A stretch of 64,000 nucleotides of DNA, from contig BROG01000127.1 of assembly GCA_030159075.1 (NCBI GenBank), forward strand, positions 75,001-139,000. The letters are read 5' to 3'. This document shows positions 59,001 to 64,000 of the stretch, piece by piece. Under the pieces are notes generated by a model, which worked only from the letters and a program-made list of their open reading frames with translations, was not told where the DNA came from and did no database searches. The position numbers and the translations under genes were made by a program. Source of the DNA: Atrina japonica. Lineage: Eukaryota; Mollusca; Bivalvia; Pterioida; Pinnidae. The first letter of the stretch is position 1, and each line of letters begins with the position of its first letter.

Positions 59001-62000
59001 GAGTCCCGCCGGCGGCAGGTTGGTTTCCTGTCTTTCGGATAAGAGAGTAAAAACTGGAGGTCTCGTGTCACAGTAGGTGTTGGCACGTTAAAGAACCCTC
59101 ACTGCTCAATGGCCGTAAGTGCCGAGCATAGGCCAAAATTTGAAGCCCTTCACCAAGTCATTTGGTGACATCTTCATATGAGTGAAATGTTCTTGAGTGG
59201 GACGTTAAACAACAATAAACAAACAAACATCATAGCAAGGTTCAACATTAATGTTTGTCTGGTTGTCCATTTTGCATTTGGACAAGTAGATCTTACTTCT
59301 CACTTGTCCGAAAGGACAAGTAAAATTGTTTAAACACAAAATAATATCTTTAAATGTTACACTTGATTTTTGGACAAGCCATTTTTGCAATTGGACAAGT
59401 AGATTTGAATACAAGGACAAGTGGAAATTTTCATTATTGTTGACTCTGCATGGTATGAATTTTCAGAAAAAAAAAATTTGAGCACCATCACTTCTGGTTG
59501 TTAAGCCTTTCACCCCTGAAAATCACGATGGTATGCCCTTTTCAATTGTCAAAACCATTCTATTATGGCCTATAGGGTTGGAAGGGTTAAGCAGGTTTTC
59601 TTTTTTATATGAACTGGAATGTGGATATCATGCAGTGATTATAGATGACAGATTTGCAGTCTACAGGAAATTGATGACATTTGATTGTCATCTTTACAAG
59701 AAGGAACATTTATCTCACAGATGAACTGAAACAAGATGTTGTCCTATGTAAATATTAAAAAGTCAGAAGTGACTTTGCTCGATCATCTGTAGAAGACACG
59801 TGAGCTGAGTACAAACTACATGATATATATTTCAATAAACTGAATGGAAAAGAACAACTAAAAAAAAAAGATGTGTTTTAACAGGGAATGTGAGTGTCAG
59901 ACCAGGTAGCTCATGGGTAGAGCATCTGCTGAGAATATGAGATCTTTGGGTTAAAAATCCTAATATATGGCATTTTTCTTTTTCCTCACCTGAGTAGCAC
60001 ACTGATGCTATTTTAGATATATGTAAGTATTACTGTATGTAAGGATCATACTTGTGACCCACTTTGTTTACTTTCACTGCATTTCTCATTCAGATTAGTT
60101 GATTCTTTTAACAGTGTAAAAGGCTATCCTGATAAAAGTGCCAATAATACCAGTACACCTCATGAATTTGATCACCCATGGTTCCAGACACTTATAATGT
60201 TTATAGGTAAGTACCAAAATTGAAATTAACCAAATACTGTGAATTCTGTATATAAAGACCTGCATAGAGACACAAGAAAACCGGTCTTTATAGGGAGGTG
60301 ATCTTTATAATTATATACAGGTTGATTTGTAGGCAAATGGTACTATTGGGGACAGCAAAAAGGTCTTTATGACCAGGGGGGATGCTAATGCAAGTTTTAT
60401 TGTAACAATATCATATTGAAGTAAATCTAGGACTGAGGGTGATGGTGGGTTGTTATTTTTGGGCTCCATGCCTTGAGTTGTTATAATTAGATATTGCACT
60501 TTAAATCCATCATTTCTAGTCAGAATATATTCTAAGACATTTTCTAGTTTATTTGTGGAAGGCTGTTGGGTTTTTACCTCGGGTACATTCTGGGCTCCAC
60601 CATTAACAGCTGGCTGTGATTTTATAACTGATGAGCACTCTGTGTGGTATTAAACACCATAAGAACAAGGCTTACTGGTAAACATATAATAGGAGCACAA
60701 TAGGACATTCACATTTTGTTTTTATTTGGTTTTTACAATTTTTTGTTGAAATGATATACTGACTACATGTAACCCATTTTAAGATACAGTATTACAAAGG
60801 TCACTTATGACAAACAGTCTATTAATTCAGATTTCAGGTGTCTTTTTAGTCCACCCTCAAGGTGAAAAAGTTATCTTATTTCTACCTCTTTATTTTTCAT
60901 ATTTCATTTCATTGACACAATTTGGCAAATTATGTGTACACGTACTTTTACATAGTATTGGTAATTAATCTAAGTTAGAGTAGATATGCAAAGTACACAG
61001 TTTATCAAGGAATGATATGGTCATCACTTACAAGTGGATATTTCAAACTTTAAATGCAGATTGATATGGTTGACTGGTTTAGAAATACAACAATTGATTG
61101 ATTAAAACAAGCAGAAGGTATGATATAGTTATAACCAGTAGGTCTTGTATTCTACTTTTTGTTACAGGTGAAACCTTGTGCTTGTTTGGCTTTTGCATAG
61201 TAAGAAAGAAGGAGAGAGACAAATGGAGAAAAGAGGTACAAAATAATTTTCTATATTACACCTGCACTGTACTTTTACAGGTGATGCCATTATACATTTA
61301 CAGATTATGCCATTCTACTCTAACAGGTGACATCCACTGTACTTTAACAGGTGATGCCACTGTACATTTAGAGATAATGCCACTTTATTTTTACAGGTGA
61401 TGCCACTATACTTTTACAGGTAATGGCACTGTACTTTTACAGGTGATGGCACTGTACTTTTACAGGTGATGTCCTCTATACATGTACAATTACATATGAT
61501 GTTCACTGTACCTTTACAGGTGATGTCCACTGTACATTTACAGGTAATGCCAGTTTACAGCTGCTGTCCACTGCACATTTACAGGTGATATCCACTGTAC
61601 TTTTACAGGTGATATCTACTGTATGTTTACAGATAATATCTACTGTACATTTACAGGGGATTCCACTGTACATTTACAGGTGATATCTACTGTATGTTTA
61701 CAGATAATATCTACTGTACATTTACAGGGGATTCCACTGTACATTTACAGGGGATGTTCACTGTACCTTTACAGGTGATGTCCACTGTACATTTACAGGT
61801 AATGCCAGTTTACAGCTGCTGTCCACTGCACATTTACAGGTGATATCCACTGTACTTTTACAGGTGATATCTACTGTATGTTTACAGATAATATCTACTG
61901 TACATTTACAGGGGATGTCCACTGTACATTTACAGGGGATGTCCACTGTACATTTACAGGTGATGTTTACTATACAGTATTACAGTATAGCCACAGCTGT

Positions 62001-62540
62001 TGTCTTATCTACAACTGTAGATACATCAATACTACTCATTGTATTCTTATCCTACATATATGCATATTACTGAACCAATGATCCTTAAGTTGTTAACTTT
62101 TAAAAAATCATATTGAACAAATATATTTCTGCATTAAAAAAAAAAAAAACAATTGAGATTTTGTTATGTTTTGTTTAATGTTTAATGCCATGATCAACAA
62201 TTCTTCAGTTATATGGTGGCATTCAGATTTTAGTGCTGGAGGAGAGAACCCATTACAGTGTACCCAGGAAGAAACCTCCGGCCTTCCTCAACTAAACTGG
62301 CAAATTTTCTTACTAAATCAAAATATTTGTGGTTGAAAGCATGATGCTCTAAACACACGGCAACAAAGCCCCCAAAACATATAGATTAATTTTTTGGATA
62401 CAAAAGATATACATATGTATTACCGATAATGCATGGATACTAAAGTGTCATTGTAGGACTTTCATTATACTATTTTTTACATTTTGCTCTTTGTAGTTTG
62501 TGCAAGATGAAGATGAACTGCCACCACAGTTCAAAAACAG
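56003..62540 (+). CDS. SLC35F6: SLC35F6-like transporter gene, 5' part (span of coding exons seen)
   Basis: Four phase-matched exons give the first ~106 residues of a protein of the nucleotide-sugar/drug-metabolite transporter superfamily; the vertebrate protein has about 370. Residues 6-23 form the first membrane helix and contain MLVTGSINTLS, a signature shared with vertebrate SLC35F6. Exon 2 ends in FDHPWFQTLIMFIG and exon 3 continues ETLCLFGFCIVRKK, matching the vertebrate second helix (HPF..AVGMFLGE..CL). The remainder lies beyond 64000. In vertebrates the protein is found at lysosomal and mitochondrial membranes; its substrate is not settled. It diverges from the PLEKHD1-like gene. Two introns hold tandem arrays. 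Confidence 0.87.
56230..56291. repeat. Hairpin, 11-bp arms
   Basis: GCACAGGCACT (56230-56240) faces AGTGCCTGTGC (56281-56291) in intron 1 of the SLC35F6-like gene. Confidence 0.7.
56314..56624. repeat. AT-rich foldback element with nested palindromes
   Basis: Ends attttaggacatcataaaat and attttaagatgtcctaaaat (inverted). The whole 310 bases is made of taaaatNattttaagatatc-like words, with local palindromes such as tctatagatctataga. Confidence 0.75.
57070..58581. repeat. Minisatellite, mixed 33- and 39-bp units, intron 1 of SLC35F6-like
   Basis: Core acactagtacatggtccaat then cttttagact; it continues either as tac (33-base unit) or aatgctgac (39-base unit). About 42 units. The rare marker gactactgatggcacac occurs at about 57445 and 58266 with the same neighbours, showing an ~820-base block duplication. 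Confidence 0.93.
58655..58833. mobile_element. Tc1/mariner-type MITE, 'cagtggaacctgtctt' family
   Basis: Ends CAGTGGAACCTGTCTT and AAGACAGGTTCCACTG are perfectly inverted and flanked by TA on both sides (58653-58654, 58834-58835). 179 bp, no coding capacity. Confidence 0.85.
58942..59228 (+). mobile_element. SINE with tRNA head and 13-bp target duplication
   Basis: ATCATAGCAAGGT flanks it (58929-58941, 59229-59241). The A box (ctggctcagtcggtagcgcg) and B box (gagtttgagtcccg) are well preserved; the body includes ggcacgttaaagaaccctc and gccgagcataggcc, and the 3' tail is acgttaaacaacaataaac. Sense orientation in intron 1. Resembles molluscan SINE families; exact family not assigned. Confidence 0.88.
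59242..60093. other. Rest of intron 1 with repeat fragments
   Basis: 59260-59430 holds ggacaagtagat/ggacaagtgg direct and inverted words. About 59500-59590 resembles the small element at 28430-28520. 59905-59965 has a tRNA-like A box (gtagctcatgggtagagcatc) with a broken B box. Confidence 0.45.
60094..60206 (+). CDS. SLC35F6: SLC35F6-like exon 2
   Basis: Acceptor ctgcatttctcattcag, donor GTAAGT. Reads I-LVDSFNSVKGYPDKSANN then TSTPHEFDHPWFQ and TLIMFI. A second AG at 60111-60114 (tctttt aacag) is in frame and would drop seven residues (exon start 60115). The loop contains NNTS, a possible N-glycosylation site. Confidence 0.88.
60239..60404. mobile_element. Small TIR element in intron 2
   Basis: tataaagacctgcatagaga ... 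gcaagttttattgta resembles the nested element at 43170-43352 (tataaagaccacc ... caagtttcattgta). Confidence 0.4.
61168..61235 (+). CDS. SLC35F6: SLC35F6-like exon 3 (TM2)
   Basis: Acceptor actttttgttacag, donor GTACAA. Completes Gly, then ETLCLFGFCIVRKKERDKW and RKE: second membrane helix followed by a basic cytosolic stretch. Ends phase 0. The exon itself begins GTGAAA right after CAG. Confidence 0.87.
61255..61985. repeat. Minisatellite, 24-bp unit, intron 3 of SLC35F6-like
   Basis: About 30 units of ctgtacatttacaggtgatg plus tcca, each containing TTTACAG followed by GTGATG or GTAATG. A block of more than 150 bases starting gatgttcactgtacc is duplicated at 61498 and 61753. It starts only ~20 bases after exon 3. 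Confidence 0.92.
62497..62540 (+). CDS. SLC35F6: SLC35F6-like exon 4
   Basis: Acceptor ttttgctctttgtag, donor GTCAGT. Reads FVQDEDELPPQFKN plus AG; the corresponding vertebrate loop also ends in a Pro/Phe/Asn stretch before helix 3. The next exon (helix 3) is not visible before the window ends. Confidence 0.8.
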
Positions 62541-63074
62541 GTCAGTTACTGAGGTATAATTTATATAAAGGTTTTTTTTTTAATTGTATTTGTTAAAAAT
62601 CATATAAATATGCCATCGTAGAATTAATGAAAAATTGCCCAGGAATTGTCCCTTTTGAAAGTTATTTGGATGGTCTGTGAGGTTGTTTTCAAGCAATTCT
62701 TATCTAAAGCAACCTGGGCTATTTTTGAAGGATCAATCAATAAGCATAAACATAATTGGTCAGTTTGACTTATAGAAGTAAATATTGAACATTCTATTTT
62801 TGTAATATAGCAATAACCTCAGAGTGACTCGTCTCTGGTCCAAGTACACCTGGCATTACAGCTGTCAATGTTTAATCAAATAGTCATCGTTTACATAAGT
62901 GATATAGCGTGGAATCTAGAGCAACATAGCATGGCACGTTACCATGCCCTTTTTAAATGCCACGTTTTTTTATAAATGCCATGCCCTTTTCTGTATGGTA
63001 GTATCATTCAAATCTTATTGTTCAGTGCAGTCTTTCTGTTCCTTTTATGTCAAAATTTCATGACATCAGAGTTT
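62541..63074. other. Intron 4 start, nothing recognised
   Basis: No exon for the expected third membrane helix and no clear repeat. Confidence 0.4.
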
Positions 63075-63700
63075 TTAGGTCACCTGAGCCAATGGCTCAG
63101 GGTGACCTATTGAGATCGTCTTTTGTCTGTCGTTGTTAACATTAACACATTTTCGACTTCTTCTTGTTCGTTGTCCGTCATTAACATTTACACATTTTCG
63201 ACTTCTTCTCAAGAACCAGTGGACCAATTTTAACCAAACTTGGCATGTACCATCCCCATGTGAAGCTGCATTAAGTTTGCGAATGAAAAGGGGATAGCAC
63301 CCAGATGACTTTCAAATTTTGTATGTGTGATTGTTAAGTCAGTATCTACAAAATTTGCAAATGAAAATGAAATCTGTCCATAAACGAGCCACTAGGGGGT
63401 GCATGAGTAATGTAGGGTGCATTTGTATGTAATTGTTTAGTAACTCATAACTGATCAACTTTTTGTATACAAAGATATATGAGAAAGTAGTTAGGAATTA
63501 TCTACGGATCTTTTTGACAAAATTTCAAGGTCAAAGGTCAAGGTCACAGACACCTAATTAAATGGAAAATATGTCTTTTTGTGTGTAAAATTTTCAACAT
63601 TTTTGACTACTTATCCAGAACCATTGGGTCAATTTGAACCAAACTTGACAGAAAGTATAGCCATGTAAAGCTGCATAAAGTTTGTGAATGAAAAGGGGCT
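63075..63700 (-). mobile_element. Hairpin-ended element, family a (5' end unclear)
   Basis: On the minus strand it ends with hairpin GGTCACCCTGAGCC/GGCTCAGGTGACC (63107-63078) followed by CTAAAAAC. The body has ccaaacttggcatgtaccat and aaggtcaaggtcacaga, and cacattttcgacttcttct occurs twice. The far boundary was not found. Confidence 0.45.
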
Positions 63701-64000
63701 AGGAACAAACATATGGCTTTCATGGCTAAAAATAGAACAAATGAGTCAGCAGTTTTTTTATTTAATACATGTATTTCCAAAATTATTAAAGCAAGAAAAA
63801 AAACCATAACCTTAAAATGAGCAGCTTGCGAAAATCTACCAAAAGTTTATTTGGCGGAAACTGTCGGGTCGACCCTTATGTGAGTTATTTCCCATTTTTT
63901 GTGGATTTTTCATGTTTTTGGGTGTCTTTTGACATTTTCTTGAAAAGTAAAATAGCTAGAGTAAAAGTGAAAGAAGCAAAAATGTTCAGCATGTAAAGAT

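Noticed and set aside
58942..59020. Possible functional tRNA gene
   Set aside because: The tRNA-like head continues into a SINE body and is flanked by a target-site duplication; no proper acceptor stem closes it.

Overview
The window looks like nuclear DNA of an invertebrate, most likely a lophotrochozoan and probably a bivalve mollusc. The reasons are AT-rich intergenic DNA, short exons with GT-AG introns, many small TIR elements, tRNA-derived SINEs, and diverged repeats carrying runs such as 'gaccttgacctttgacc'. The species assignment is inference. No operon, rRNA, functional tRNA, CRISPR or prokaryotic feature was seen. Nearly all long open frames are artefacts of tandem repeats.

Two genes are supported by exon-by-exon reading with matching splice phases, and they are divergently transcribed. 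On the minus strand, a PLEKHD1-like gene (PH domain plus long coiled coil) runs from the start codon at 48039 down to at least 25821 in 14 well-phased exons. A plausible 15th, C-terminal exon lies at 12700-12529 beyond a 13-kb intron. On the plus strand, the first four coding exons of an SLC35F6-like membrane transporter start at 56003; the gene runs off the right edge. About 8 kb separates the two start codons. The two proteins have no obvious shared pathway.

Layout: 1-12.5 kb is repeat-rich intergenic DNA (MITEs, SINE-like tRNA heads, a 'cccaagatggct' minisatellite, three AT microsatellite or hAT-like units, nested insertions). 12.5-48 kb is the PLEKHD1-like gene, whose introns hold four large tandem arrays: a 30-bp array and a related 7-kb 34-bp array (intron 14), a 19-bp array (intron 12) and an unrelated 34-bp array (intron 5). 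48-56 kb is intergenic and holds a 2.7-kb element with 460-bp terminal direct repeats and a 6-bp flanking duplication, a long TA microsatellite, paired hAT-like MITEs and foldback elements. 56-64 kb is SLC35F6-like; intron 1 holds a 33/39-bp array and intron 3 a 24-bp array whose unit looks like back-to-back splice acceptor and donor sites.

Major tandem arrays together occupy roughly a quarter of the window. The most interesting items are the splice-site-like 24-bp array, a group of elements sharing an ACAAG start and a hairpin-plus-CTAA end (Helitron/Helentron-like by architecture), a precise nested insertion revealed by an empty-site copy, the LTR-like element, and duplication of a splice acceptor at the edge of the 19-bp array.
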